64,000 nucleotides of DNA, from NCBI RefSeq assembly GCF_017255015.1, contig NZ_JAFKCS010000005.1, positions 58,849 to 122,848 on the forward strand, read 5' to 3'. The notes under the pieces were generated by a model. That model saw nothing but the letters and a program-made list of their open reading frames with translations. It did no database searches and was not told the origin of the DNA. Origin of the DNA: Bowmanella yangjiangensis. GTDB lineage: Bacteria > Pseudomonadota > Gammaproteobacteria > Enterobacterales > Alteromonadaceae. Each line of letters opens with the position of its first letter. Positions within the stretch are counted from its first letter, which is position 1. Positions 18,459 through 27,343 of this stretch are shown in pieces. The position numbers were made by a program, and so were the translations under genes.

Positions 18459-18906
18459 TGAAATACCTGCTTGTTCTGTGAGACAGCCAGCAGTGCTGCC
18501 TTCAATGGATGATGTCATGTTAGGTATATGTATCTTTTGTTAAAAATAATAATAAATTGCCTGGTTATAATGTAATTTATATAGCTAATTGGGTTTGAAC
18601 AAGGAGGAAGGGTATAACAAGGCTGGATAGTGGATGGCATTATCTGCTCGCTTTGCTGTTTTAATGCTGATGCTTGTTGGGCTGCCAAGGTTTTAAGCTT
18701 GGATAGGCTAGCAGCTGGCAAAGTGACTGTGTTGCCACAGCGGCGGTTGAAGTACTTGGATTGTTGCGGATATGTTAAATATGTTATAGCGGCGTCAAAA
18801 CAAACTATTTCTATTATAGCTGGCCCTCCCTTAGGGTGAATTCAGTGCTCAGGGGAATCGTCCCCGAAGAATAATCACATCCTTGATTGGGAAGGAGCTA
18901 GCAACA
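18459..18906. other. Divergent intergenic region between kynU and a TonB receptor
   Basis: About 450 bases with no convincing ORF. They must hold the kynU and receptor promoters. AT-rich tracts lie near 18530-18590, and a GGGGA-ATCG-TCCCC dyad (18852-18865) sits in the receptor leader close to its GGAAGGAG ribosome site. I found no GTATAC palindrome here, which separates this receptor from the GntR-type regulon further right. Confidence 0.5.
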
Positions 18907-21210
18907 ATGAAGTCAACCTCAATACCCCAAACCCACCGTCGTGCCCTGGCCGTCGGTATTGCATTGGCCATGTCAGGATCGGCATTGGCGCAGGAACAAG
19001 ACCAAGACGCGCTTCCCCAAGGACAGAGCAATAAAAGTGTTGAAGTGATCCAGGTTACCGCCAGGCATAAGGTGGAAAGTCTGCAGGAAACCCCCATCGC
19101 CATCTCTGCCTTCAGCGGCGACCAACTGGCCAACTCCCGCATCGAAGCCTTAAACGGTATCGCCGAGCGGGTGCCGGGTTTTCAGATGAACGTATATAAC
19201 GCTGCCGAGCCTGAGCTGTTTATGCGTGGTATTGGCAGTGATATTGAAAGTGCCGGGGCTGGCGCCGCCATTGGGATCTATGTGGATGGCGTGTATATCT
19301 CACGCGGTGTGGCTGCTGCCATGGACCTGTATGATTTGGCCAGTGTGGAAGTATTACGTGGTCCACAGGGTACCTTATACGGCAAAAACGTGGTGGGCGG
19401 GGCAATCAACTTTATTACCAAAAAGCCATCAATGGCTTATCCCGAGGGTAAAGTTGAGCTAACCGCAGGTAACTACGGCTTATTACAGGCCCGTGGCTAT
19501 GTAACTGGTGGGCTGTCTGACAATGTTGGTGCCAAGCTGGCGTTTAGTGCGGTAGATCGTGACGGCTTTGGCAAGAATACCCACACCGGCAATGATGCGG
19601 ATACGCTGGAACGCTACAGCGTACGTGGTCAATTACTGATCAACCCCAGCGATGAGCTGGAAATCCTGCTAAGTGCCGATTATTCCAAGTCTGATTCGAT
19701 GCCTACCGTGCGTCATATCAGTTACAGTGAAGGGCGCAATGCGGCCTTTATCAGTGCTGCTCCCCGGGAAGCGGACAACGAGTTTGATGGCTTTGAAGAT
19801 ACCGAAGTCAAAGGCTTTAGTGCCAATATCCGTTATGACCTGGATGGCATGACATTTACCTCTATTACGGCATATCGAGATAACGATTTCGGCTTTTATG
19901 AAAATGCCGCAGCCGGCATGGTGGATGACAGCCTGTTCTTTGATCCCTGGGGTGACCCGGCTAACAACAATGTAGCCGATGATGATGCCCTGGCGGCAAT
20001 GCAAGTGGATGATATGTGGTACCAGCACAAGGAAGAGCAGTCCTCGCAGTTCTCACAAGAGTTCCGCCTGGCTGGTGTACATGACAAGCTGGACTGGCAG
20101 ATGGGCGCTTACTATATGCGCGAGGATATCGACCGCCACGAAATGGTGAACTATTGGTTCCATACGCCCTGGGGCACAACCACCGGCAAGATTTACAACA
20201 GTACTTATGCCGTCACCGACAGTTACGCGGTATTTGGTCAGGCCAGCTATAACCTTACCGACGCCTGGCGAGTGACTGCCGGTTTACGTTGGAGTGAAGA
20301 CGAAAAAGACTTCCGTTCCGTCGCCAGTGGTCGTCGCTTTGATAACTGGGACAATATGCACGGCGATTTAGACGGTAACAGGGTTGAAGGTTACGATGTC
20401 AGCACTCAAGGCTCGTGGGATGCCTGGACTCCCAGTCTGGTGGTGGACTACAAAGCCAGTCAGGATCTGTTCTTCTATTACTCCCTGGCACGCGGTTATA
20501 AGGCGGGTGGCTTCAATGGTGAAGGACCGGAAAGTGCTGAGGAAGCCTTGGCTTCTTTTGCTCCTGAGTTTGCCCTAAACCACGAACTAGGCTTTAAATC
20601 TCAGGCCTTTAATGACCGACTGCGACTCAACGGTGCCTTGTTCTTTACCAAGTACACCGATCTGCAAAGCCAGGTATGGGTTGAAACCGGACCTAACACA
20701 CCAGCGGATCTGGAAGTACGCAACGGTACTGGCGAAGCGCAGGGACTGGAGCTGGAATTTACCGCGCTGCTGACCGACAACCTGACCTTAAATGGTGCTT
20801 ATGGTTACATCGACTCGGAGTTTACCGACACCTTTGAGGTGGATGGCAATGACCTCAACGGCAATCGCATGCGCCGCACCCCGGAACATACTCTCAATCT
20901 GGCTGCTGCCTATGAATGGGAAACGGATCTGGGACTGTGGGCTGCCCGCCTGGATTATCAATATCAGGATGAGTATTTCTTTGATAACTCCAACGATCCA
21001 CTGACCAAAGTGGATTCAGAATATACCGTCAATGCCAGCCTGCAATTGGCGTCTGTGGATGACAGCTGGCGGGTACAGCTATGGGCTAAGAATCTTACCG
21101 ATGAGCAGAACATCGCCTCTACTACTGTTTATGCGGCCTGGGATAACACTGTATTTAGCTCCTATAAGGCGCCTCGCACCTTCGGTATTTCTGCCACCTA
21201 TCAATTCTAA
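18907..21210 (+). CDS. TonB-dependent outer-membrane receptor
   Basis: A 767-residue receptor with a signal peptide ending near GSALAQ, a TonB-box region (VEVIQVTARHK), the plug signature VEVLRGPQGTLYGKNVVGGAINFITKKP and a C-terminal strand ending in Phe (SATYQF). This subtype (PIAISAFSGDQL opening) is common for uptake of small organic compounds in Alteromonadales and sphingomonads. The ATG at 18907 is chosen for its GGAAGGAG site. It diverges from kynU, so a role in uptake of an aromatic compound such as tryptophan metabolites is possible but not shown. A terminator follows. Confidence 0.92.
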   Translation: MKSTSIPQTHRRALAVGIALAMSGSALAQEQDQDALPQGQSNKSVEVIQVTARHKVESLQETPIAISAFSGDQLANSRIEALNGIAERVPGFQMNVYNAAEPELFMRGIGSDIESAGAGAAIGIYVDGVYISRGVAAAMDLYDLASVEVLRGPQGTLYGKNVVGGAINFITKKPSMAYPEGKVELTAGNYGLLQARGYVTGGLSDNVGAKLAFSAVDRDGFGKNTHTGNDADTLERYSVRGQLLINPSDELEILLSADYSKSDSMPTVRHISYSEGRNAAFISAAPREADNEFDGFEDTEVKGFSANIRYDLDGMTFTSITAYRDNDFGFYENAAAGMVDDSLFFDPWGDPANNNVADDDALAAMQVDDMWYQHKEEQSSQFSQEFRLAGVHDKLDWQMGAYYMREDIDRHEMVNYWFHTPWGTTTGKIYNSTYAVTDSYAVFGQASYNLTDAWRVTAGLRWSEDEKDFRSVASGRRFDNWDNMHGDLDGNRVEGYDVSTQGSWDAWTPSLVVDYKASQDLFFYYSLARGYKAGGFNGEGPESAEEALASFAPEFALNHELGFKSQAFNDRLRLNGALFFTKYTDLQSQVWVETGPNTPADLEVRNGTGEAQGLELEFTALLTDNLTLNGAYGYIDSEFTDTFEVDGNDLNGNRMRRTPEHTLNLAAAYEWETDLGLWAARLDYQYQDEYFFDNSNDPLTKVDSEYTVNASLQLASVDDSWRVQLWAKNLTDEQNIASTTVYAAWDNTVFSSYKAPRTFGISATYQF

Positions 21211-21231
21211 GCATTATGCATTCTCGTGTTT

Positions 21232-21257
21232 AAGCCGGGCCAGGCCCGGCTTCTTTT
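21232..21257 (+). terminator. Intrinsic terminator of the TonB receptor gene
   Basis: AAGCCGGG and CCCGGCTT pair around a 5-base loop and are followed by CTTTTT. It separates the receptor from the MFS gene, which has its own promoter. Confidence 0.85.
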
Positions 21258-21292
21258 TACCTGACGGATCATCCAAACCTTTTAAAGTATTC

Positions 21293-21321
21293 TTGACATA
21301 TAGTTATGTATACAATTAATT
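21293..21321 (+). promoter_or_regulatory. MFS gene promoter with GTATAC operator
   Basis: TTGACA at 21293-21298 is a consensus -35 element, and a TTAATT at 17-base spacing could be the -10. The palindrome TATGTATACAAT, with its GTATAC core at 21308-21313, lies between them, where a bound repressor would block polymerase. The core fits the GntR/FadR-type pattern t.GTa-tAC.a and recurs upstream of other genes of this cluster. Confidence 0.65.
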
Positions 21322-21360
21322 TGGTTTGCATTCACAAATTGTTAACCTGGAGGCAACAAG

Positions 21361-22653
21361 ATGAATGAAAAAACCATAAGCGCCGAAAGTGGCGTGAGCA
21401 CCAAGCAAAATCTCTACTACGGCTGGTGGATAGTGCTAGCCGCTATAATAGGTCTGGCTTTTGGCTACAGCGTAATCGCCATGTCCTTTGGCACCTTTAT
21501 CAAAGCCTTTGAAGCTGATTTTGGCTGGAGTCGCGGCCAGATCTCTTTCGGCTCTACCGTGATTGGCATTACCGCTATTCTGTTTTTTCCCTATGTGGGC
21601 ACACTGGTGGATAAATATGGGGTGAAGCGCATTTTGGTGCCCTCTACCTTATTGTTTGGCTTTACCATCGCGGCCATGTCTTTGCTGACACCTTCAATCT
21701 GGCATTTGTATGCCATGTGCGTGCTGATCCCTATCCTGGGTGCTGGTACCGCTCCTTTAACCTATTCGCGTTTGCTGGTGAGTTGGTTTAATAAGAAACG
21801 TGGTTTGGCACTGGGCATAGGTTTGTCCGGTGTGGGGCTGGGTACTACCTTGGTGCCCTTTATTGCCTCTTACTTTATGAGTCATTACAGCTGGCGTGAA
21901 GCCTACATCGCTATCGGCGTCATCGTTGTATTGCTGGTATTACCTATTGCCAAGTTTCTGGTGCGGGAAACGCCGGCCGACATGGGCCTGGCGGTAGACG
22001 GTGTGGCTGAGCAGCAAACTGAGGCTGTCACTTCAAGCGCCGCTAAACCTCTGATTGGCTTTACCGCCAAGGAAGCATTAGGGCAGCGCACCTTCTGGTT
22101 GATGGTCGCCTCTTTTGTGATTACCGGCCTGACAACCTCCACCGTTTTAGTGCATCTGGTACCTATGATGATGGACCGGGGGATGAACTTACAGGAAGCG
22201 GTGGGAACCTTTGCCTATCTGGGTATTTCCATTGTTGGTGGTCGCTTGTTGGCGGGTTATCTGATGGACAAGTTCTTTGCTCCCTATGTGGTGGTGTTTT
22301 TTATGCTTGGACCGGTAATTGGCCTGGCCGCTTTTGCCATGGGAGCCAGTGGTCAGTCAGCGGCACTTTGCACGGCACTTATTGGTATCGCCATAGGCGC
22401 TGAGTTTGATGTGATGGCTTACTTTACCAGCCGTTACTTTGGCCATCGCTCGTTTGGCGCTATTTATGGCTACGGCTACTCCGGTTTTAAAATTGGCGCC
22501 AGCGTCGGACCTTTAATTATGGGGCTGGCGTACGACGCACTGGGCCGCTACACCGAAGTGTTGTGGGCTATGTCAGTGGTGATGCTGCTCAGTTGTGTGC
22601 TGATCCTGATGATGGGGCGCTATCCGCAATTACCTTCACGCCCGGCCAAATAG
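21361..22653 (+). CDS. MFS transporter, monocarboxylate/OxlT-like
   Basis: A 430-residue, 12-helix major facilitator. It begins with YYGWWIVLAAIIGLAFGY, a typical opening of the oxalate/formate-antiporter and monocarboxylate carrier group, and has GPGVLVDKYGVKR-like residues (GTLVDKYGVKRIL) in the loop between helices 2 and 3. Such carriers import small organic acids. GGAGG precedes the ATG. The gene has its own promoter with a GTATAC operator and ends in a hairpin, so it is probably a single-gene unit of the GntR regulon that brings in the substrate or an intermediate. Confidence 0.88.
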   Translation: MNEKTISAESGVSTKQNLYYGWWIVLAAIIGLAFGYSVIAMSFGTFIKAFEADFGWSRGQISFGSTVIGITAILFFPYVGTLVDKYGVKRILVPSTLLFGFTIAAMSLLTPSIWHLYAMCVLIPILGAGTAPLTYSRLLVSWFNKKRGLALGIGLSGVGLGTTLVPFIASYFMSHYSWREAYIAIGVIVVLLVLPIAKFLVRETPADMGLAVDGVAEQQTEAVTSSAAKPLIGFTAKEALGQRTFWLMVASFVITGLTTSTVLVHLVPMMMDRGMNLQEAVGTFAYLGISIVGGRLLAGYLMDKFFAPYVVVFFMLGPVIGLAAFAMGASGQSAALCTALIGIAIGAEFDVMAYFTSRYFGHRSFGAIYGYGYSGFKIGASVGPLIMGLAYDALGRYTEVLWAMSVVMLLSCVLILMMGRYPQLPSRPAK

Positions 22654-22660
22654 GCGCGAA

Positions 22661-22684
22661 AACGGCGGCAATTAAGCCGCCGTT
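22661..22684 (+). terminator. Hairpin after the MFS gene
   Basis: AACGGCGGC and GCCGCCGTT form a perfect 9-bp stem with a 6-base loop just after the stop codon. There is no clear T-tract after it, so it may be a weak terminator. Confidence 0.6.
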
Positions 22685-22716
22685 ATCATATCAACGTTAG
22701 ATGTGTTCCAAAAAAT

Positions 22717-22734
22717 ATTATTGTATACATAGTG
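22717..22734 (+). promoter_or_regulatory. GTATAC operator upstream of the aspartate-dehydrogenase-like gene
   Basis: ATTATTGTATACATAG, with its core at 22723-22728, lies about 55 bases before the start codon at 22782. The left flank TTATTGTATACAT is identical to one of the sites in the divergent region at 33.9 kb. Confidence 0.7.
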
Positions 22735-22781
22735 TTTAATATGTATTCTTTGTCTGTGTTTATGGGGTGGTAGAAACCAGT

Positions 22782-23594
22782 ATGAGAAAAACATTAAAAG
22801 TAGGTATTGCCGGTTTTGGCACTATCGGCAAGGTTGTCGGTCTGGCGCTGGATAAGGGCATGCCAGGTCTTGAATTGGTGGCTATTGCCTCGGGCAATCC
22901 GGATAAGGCCAAAGCGGCCATGGCCGGGCTGTCGCAGCCAGTACCAGTAGTCAGTGCCAAAGAATTGGCCGGTTTGGCGGATGTGATAGTGGAATGTGCC
23001 CCTACCGCTGCTTTTATGGACATTGCTGAGCCCGCTTTGTGCCAGGGGCGCACCCTGGTCACGGTCAGCGGCGCGGCCATATTACAGCATCCCGAGGTAG
23101 TGGAATTGGCTAAACGTCATGGCGCTCAGATCCTGCTGGCGACTGGTGCACTGCTTGGCCTCGATGCCGTGCGTGCTGCGGCCAAAGGCACTATTCATTC
23201 AGTCACTATGGTGACCCGTAAGCCACCCACATCGCTGACCAAAGCCAAGTTTATTGTGGAAAACAACATTCAATTGCTGGGCCTGGAAGAACCTCTGCGG
23301 GTATTTAAAGGCAGTGCCCGGGAAGGTGCAGAGAAGTTTCCTTCCAATGTTAACGTGGCCGCGTCCCTTGGATTGGCCGGGCTTGGTGCCGAGCAAACCC
23401 AATTGGAAATTTGGGCCGACCCTGGCAAAACCCGCAATACCCATACCATCAAAGTGGATGCCGACAGCGCCAGCTTTGAAATGACCATTGAAAATGTACC
23501 TACAGTGGAAAATCCCGGCACGGGTCGCATTACCGCGCTTAGCGTGTTGGCGGCGCTGGAATCCCTGACCGCGGCTCTGCGGGTCGGAAGTTAA
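22782..23594 (+). CDS. L-aspartate dehydrogenase family (NadX-like) oxidoreductase
   Basis: A 270-residue NAD(P)-dependent protein of the DUF108/NadX family. It begins with the dinucleotide-binding motif VGIAGFGTIGKVVG and carries the family block KFPSNVNVAASLGLAG, then ADPGKTRNTHTI. Characterised members interconvert aspartate and oxaloacetate or iminoaspartate with ammonia. The catabolic neighbours suggest an amine or imine step on a different substrate. The ATG at 22782 is chosen over a GTG 15 bases earlier. It leads a tight run of genes to 25362 and has its own GTATAC operator. Confidence 0.85.
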   Translation: MRKTLKVGIAGFGTIGKVVGLALDKGMPGLELVAIASGNPDKAKAAMAGLSQPVPVVSAKELAGLADVIVECAPTAAFMDIAEPALCQGRTLVTVSGAAILQHPEVVELAKRHGAQILLATGALLGLDAVRAAAKGTIHSVTMVTRKPPTSLTKAKFIVENNIQLLGLEEPLRVFKGSAREGAEKFPSNVNVAASLGLAGLGAEQTQLEIWADPGKTRNTHTIKVDADSASFEMTIENVPTVENPGTGRITALSVLAALESLTAALRVGS

Positions 23595-23611
23595 TCTGAG
23601 AGGAAATTTGT

Positions 23612-24064
23612 ATGTCTAAACCTGAAAAACCTATTCAACTTAAACACCTGGCCATGGCGTCCAATGATCCGGATAAAAGCCGGGAGTTCTTCGAAAATGT
23701 TTTAGGCTGGAGCGTGGCAGGGGTGGTGGCCAGTCGTAATGCCAACGGCTTTTATATGACCGATGGCAATATCAATCTGGCCATACTGAAGTTTCGCAAT
23801 GGCCCGGCAGCCGGAAAAGAATTTCCGCAGGGGTATGTCGGCCTGCACCACGTAGGCTTTCAATGTGAAGATATTCAGGACATGGTCAACAGCTTCAAGG
23901 CCAACGGCTATGAACCGCGCCATGATGTGAATCTGGCTCAGGGGCTGGGCATGAACCCGGCAAAGGATAACGCTGAGTATAAGATGTCTGGTCCGGAGAA
24001 TATTATGATTGATATCTCCGAGCGTGGCTGGGTGGGTACCAGCACCTACAAAACCTTGGACTAA
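23612..24064 (+). CDS. VOC (glyoxalase/extradiol) superfamily protein
   Basis: A single-module VOC protein of 150 residues with possible metal ligands in LKHLAMAS (His), GLHHVGFQ (His) and ENIMIDIS (Asp in place of the more usual Glu). VOC proteins include glyoxalases, extradiol dioxygenases and lyases, and the sequence alone does not separate these. AGAGGAAA precedes its ATG, 17 bases after the NadX-like gene, so it is co-transcribed with it. It differs from the second VOC gene of this cluster (31383-31919). Confidence 0.82.
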   Translation: MSKPEKPIQLKHLAMASNDPDKSREFFENVLGWSVAGVVASRNANGFYMTDGNINLAILKFRNGPAAGKEFPQGYVGLHHVGFQCEDIQDMVNSFKANGYEPRHDVNLAQGLGMNPAKDNAEYKMSGPENIMIDISERGWVGTSTYKTLD

Positions 24065-24076
24065 AATCGTTAGCCC

Positions 24077-24799
24077 ATGCTTGGTGATATCAGCCTGTTC
24101 TTACTTGCCACCCTGGCTTCTACCCTGGCCGGGGTATTTGTGATGGGCGGCGGTATGCTGATGGTGCTGGTGTTGCCCTGGTTTGTGCCTGCCATTGCGG
24201 TGGTGCCTGTGCATGCGGTTACGCAACTGGCCAGTAACAGTTCCAGGCTTGTCTTTGCCTTTGAGCATATTTATTGGCCAGCCATCGGCCCTTATCTATT
24301 TGGCTCGGTGGCAGGTACCAGCTTATTTGCGGCCCTGCTGCTGTCTTTGCCTTTTGAACTTATCCCGCCATTTATTGCCATTTATCTGTTGTTAAGCCTG
24401 TGGTGCGTCCCTTTTACTCAGGTGTTGCGACGCCTGGAAAATTTCTTTCTGGCTGGATTTCTGCAAACCGGGCTGGGACTGGTGGTCGGTGCGCCAGGCC
24501 CGATAGCGCTGACGATGCTAAGCCGCCGTCTGGAAAACCGCGAAAGCATAGTGGCGACGGCGTCGCTGATGATGTTATGCGGCAACCTGTTTAAGATAGG
24601 AACCTTTCTGTGGCTTGGTTTTCATTTTGCTGACTATTGGTGGCCGCTGGTCCTGACGGTAGCTGGCGCCTGTTTGGGTTCGCTGTTTGGCAGCTTGCTG
24701 CGCCGCCGCATTGCGCCGCAGGCCTTTATGCTGCAGCTGAAATGGCTCCTCACCCTGATGGCCCTGACAACCTTATTGAAGAGCCTGTTATGGGAGTGA
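24077..24799 (+). CDS. TauE/SafE-family membrane permease
   Basis: A 240-residue integral membrane protein with about seven to eight hydrophobic helices. The glycine-rich first helix (TLASTLAGVFVMGGGMLMVL) and the mid-protein GLVVGAPGPIALTML repeat match the TauE/SafE family, whose members move sulfite, sulfoacetate and various organic anions. It follows the VOC gene by 12 bases and precedes the ferredoxin gene by 7. This is one of two such permeases in the presumed regulon. Confidence 0.82.
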   Translation: MLGDISLFLLATLASTLAGVFVMGGGMLMVLVLPWFVPAIAVVPVHAVTQLASNSSRLVFAFEHIYWPAIGPYLFGSVAGTSLFAALLLSLPFELIPPFIAIYLLLSLWCVPFTQVLRRLENFFLAGFLQTGLGLVVGAPGPIALTMLSRRLENRESIVATASLMMLCGNLFKIGTFLWLGFHFADYWWPLVLTVAGACLGSLFGSLLRRRIAPQAFMLQLKWLLTLMALTTLLKSLLWE

Positions 24800-24806
24800 T
24801 AACACC

Positions 24807-25145
24807 ATGCTGAGATTAGCGTTGATATTGCCGAGTGGCGATGTGCGAGAGGTGCAAGCCGAGCCGGGTTTCAGCTTGCTGGTGGCGGTGCAGGATGCGG
24901 GCATTGATGCCCTGCCGGGCGTTTGTAACGGCTGTTGCAGTTGCGGAACCTGCTTGGTGCGTATTGACCAGGTAAGCGAGCAGGATCTGTCGCCCTGCTA
25001 CCCTGGGGAACAGCAGATTCTGGCTAAACTTAGCGCCGGGGAAAAAACCAGGCTGGCCTGCCAGGTGATGGTCAATAGCACACTTGCGGGCGGGCAAATC
25101 ACGCTGCTCGGTAAAAGCCGGCCGGGCAAACATGCTGGCGACTAA
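24807..25145 (+). CDS. [2Fe-2S] ferredoxin
   Basis: A 112-residue ferredoxin of the plant/adrenodoxin fold. Cluster ligands are Cys-x5-Cys-x2-Cys in GVCNGCCSCGTC and a fourth Cys in RLACQVMV, the adrenodoxin-like spacing, with two extra cysteines inside the loop. It would deliver electrons to an oxygenase or P450, but no oxygenase and no reductase gene is in the window, so its partner is elsewhere or unconventional. GGGAGTG precedes the ATG. The 3' end overlaps the DUF2798 gene by 14 bases. Confidence 0.88.
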   Translation: MLRLALILPSGDVREVQAEPGFSLLVAVQDAGIDALPGVCNGCCSCGTCLVRIDQVSEQDLSPCYPGEQQILAKLSAGEKTRLACQVMVNSTLAGGQITLLGKSRPGKHAGD

Positions 25146-25362
25146 ATTCAGACCCTATTTGTACTCCTTTTTTATGTCCCTGAGTATGTCGGGCATTATG
25201 TCGCTGGTGGTCAGCTTGCATAATCTCGGATGGGACGAGCATATCTTGTCAATCTGGCTTAGTGCCTGGCGTTTTAGCTTTATGGTGGCCTTTCCGACCG
25301 TGTTAATGCTAACGCCCTTGGTACGGCGATTAGTCGACAGTTTACTGACGCAAAATTCTTGA
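25132..25362 (+). CDS. DUF2798 small membrane protein
   Basis: This 76-residue protein has two hydrophobic helices (FFMSLSMSGIMSLVVSL and FSFMVAFPTVLMLTPLVRRLV), the usual form of DUF2798. The function of the family is unknown. Its ATG lies inside the end of the ferredoxin gene in another frame, which indicates translational coupling. It closes the run that starts with the NadX-like gene. Confidence 0.72.
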   Translation: MLATKFRPYLYSFFMSLSMSGIMSLVVSLHNLGWDEHILSIWLSAWRFSFMVAFPTVLMLTPLVRRLVDSLLTQNS

Positions 25363-25417
25363 CTTGAACCTGGCACGGCGCACTATGTTAATTGCGTGTT
25401 TTAAATGGAATTAACCT

Positions 25418-26398
25418 ATGCCGCTTAACCTTGCCTTTGCACTGTTGCTTACGCTTTCCTCATGCTTCGCCCTGGCTGAACAGAGCATTCAATCCCAACA
25501 TTCCTGCTTTAGCGGACCCTTTGAGTCATATGATCAATGGCTTATGAAATTGGCAAGTAAGAGCCCTAAGTTCAATCGGGAAAGATTCGCTATGCGCTTT
25601 CCAGAAGAGCGATTTAATCGCCTGAAGCAATCGTTGGATTGTGTTGATTTTGTTTATCAGGTGGATGGTTTTAATGTCGAAGGTTACTACCTGAAACCAA
25701 AGGCCAAGCCGGGCAGAAAGCTCCCCGTAGTTATCTATAATCGTGGTGGCAATGGTGATTTTGGTTACGTAGTGTTTGGCAAAAAATTGGACATTCATGC
25801 TGAGATTGCCAGCCAGGGCTTTATTGTGATTGGCAGCCAATACCGTGGCGCCAGCAAGCATATCGACAGCAATGGTTTTGATGAGTTTGGTGGGGCTGAT
25901 GTGAACGATGTGGTCGCCCTGGTGGATATCATTAAACAAATACCCGACGCAGATAGCGAAAATATTGCCATGATGGGCTGGAGCCGCGGCAGCATGCAGT
26001 CTTATTTGGCGGCAAAAAGACTAGCGAATATTAAAGCCTTGATTGCGGTGGCCGGGGTCTCTGATGTGCAGCAGGCCTTGGCAGACAGACCGGCGATGGA
26101 ACATGTATATAAAAAACGGGCGCCCGACTTTACCAACAATAGGCAGCATGTTCAGGATCAGCGCTCGGTGGCTAAATGGGCCCATGAATTGCCCGCAAAT
26201 ATGCCTATTTTACTGTTGCATGGCGATCAGGACGAACGGGTCAATGTAACGCATTCCACGCGTCTAGCCGAGATTCTTGAGTCCCTTGAACGTCCGCATA
26301 AATTGGTGATTTATCCAGGCGACAATCATGGGCTAACCAAACATCGGCAGGAAATGATCAGTGAAGTGGTGAGCTGGTTGAAGACCTATCTGCAATAG
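25418..26398 (+). CDS. Exported alpha/beta hydrolase of the prolyl-oligopeptidase type
   Basis: A 326-residue hydrolase with a signal peptide ending near CFALA. The triad is visible as MMGWSRGSMQS (nucleophile Ser in GWSRG), LLHGDQDERVN (Asp) and YPGDNHGLT (His). A possible lipobox LSSC lies within the signal region, so it is either soluble periplasmic or a lipoprotein. It resembles the S9 catalytic domain without its propeller. It lies 55 bases after DUF2798 on the same strand, but its link to the catabolic cluster is uncertain. Confidence 0.82.
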   Translation: MPLNLAFALLLTLSSCFALAEQSIQSQHSCFSGPFESYDQWLMKLASKSPKFNRERFAMRFPEERFNRLKQSLDCVDFVYQVDGFNVEGYYLKPKAKPGRKLPVVIYNRGGNGDFGYVVFGKKLDIHAEIASQGFIVIGSQYRGASKHIDSNGFDEFGGADVNDVVALVDIIKQIPDADSENIAMMGWSRGSMQSYLAAKRLANIKALIAVAGVSDVQQALADRPAMEHVYKKRAPDFTNNRQHVQDQRSVAKWAHELPANMPILLLHGDQDERVNVTHSTRLAEILESLERPHKLVIYPGDNHGLTKHRQEMISEVVSWLKTYLQ

Positions 26399-26495
26399 CT
26401 GAGCTCTGTTTTTGCATTTTGGACTGTTGATTGACCGTTACAAAGCTGGTCGGCAATAGCCTACTGAACAGAGTACATGACTCAGCCAGTAGGAT

Positions 26496-27152
26496 TTACA
26501 GCGGCTTCTGACTAATCAGATAATCAATAGTGCCCAGGCTGGTATTGGAAATATGGTTGCGCATGGCGTCAAACGCCTGATCGCGGTCGCCGGCGATAAT
26601 TGCCTCTACCAACTCAGCGTGTTCACGGTATGAGGCTTCTAAACGATTACGTTTTTCAAACAACCAGGGTTGGCGATACAAACTCAGTCGTTTGCGCAGT
26701 TTTGCGATAGTTTCCTGCAGGGTTTTATTCCGCGAGCCTTGATGAATGGCGGTATGAATTTGGTTATTAAGTTCGGCAAAACGCTCTACATCTTCGCTGT
26801 GAACCGCTTCTTCCGACAACTGATGCATACGCTGAATTTGCTTGCGTTCAACGGCGGTCATGCGCTCGGCGCTTAAGCGCGCGCACAGGGCTTCCAGCTC
26901 TTGCAGGGCTTCATACATATCGCTGAGCTGATCGATATCCAGCTCGATTACCGTCACCCCTTTATGGGCCTTGCTTTCCACTAAACCACTGGTGTGCAGC
27001 AGGCGAAAGGCCTCGCGAATAGGGGTGCGGGATACGCCGAATTGATTGGCAATTTCCTGTTCTTCCAACTTTTGTCCGGGTTTAATTTCACCCGAGATAA
27101 TTTGCGCAGACAGTTGGTTATAAATTTTGTCAGAGATAGTCAGAGTGGACAT
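26496..27152 (-). CDS. GntR-family regulator with FCD effector domain
   Basis: A 218-residue regulator. The winged helix includes IANQFGVSRTPIREAFRLLHTSGLVES, and the helical C-terminal FCD domain shows likely metal/ligand histidines in LNNQIHTAIHQGS and MRNHISNTS. FCD regulators usually bind organic acids and repress catabolic genes. Two starts are possible: ATG at 27152 (family-like N-terminus) or TTG at 27176. A near-palindrome TTGTGTACAA lies upstream, so autoregulation is plausible. It is the only GntR gene here, which makes it the prime candidate to read the GTATAC sites of the surrounding cluster. Confidence 0.88.
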   Translation of the reverse strand: MSTLTISDKIYNQLSAQIISGEIKPGQKLEEQEIANQFGVSRTPIREAFRLLHTSGLVESKAHKGVTVIELDIDQLSDMYEALQELEALCARLSAERMTAVERKQIQRMHQLSEEAVHSEDVERFAELNNQIHTAIHQGSRNKTLQETIAKLRKRLSLYRQPWLFEKRNRLEASYREHAELVEAIIAGDRDQAFDAMRNHISNTSLGTIDYLISQKPL

Positions 27153-27236
27153 TCCTATTGCTTCAAACGCAGCCAAACTCGGGTCAGTTTAAAAGATATC
27201 CCTTAAGTTTCAAGCGATATATACACGGGTATTTTA

Positions 27237-27248
27237 TTGTGTACAAAT
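27237..27248 (-). promoter_or_regulatory. Variant GTGTAC operator upstream of the GntR gene
   Basis: TTGTGTACAA (27237-27246) differs by one base from the TTGTATACAA form of the other sites. It lies about 85 bases before the preferred GntR start. It fits autoregulation by the FCD regulator but is a single weaker site. Confidence 0.5.
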
Positions 27249-27343
27249 CTCTAAGTTCTTGAATACAAAACGGTGTCTTGCAGTGCCGCTAGATACGCAG
27301 ATTACCGAAAGATTACCCTCTTAAGTCAGGTGGTTATTAGCCC

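Noticed and set aside
18852..18865. GGGGA-ATCG-TCCCC dyad as a riboswitch or operator
   Set aside because: It is too short and single, with no matching element elsewhere in the window and no known aptamer fold.
25418..26398. Exported hydrolase as part of the unknown regulon
   Set aside because: It is on the same strand after DUF2798, but no operator precedes it, it is exported, and its type is common as a stand-alone gene. The link is left open.
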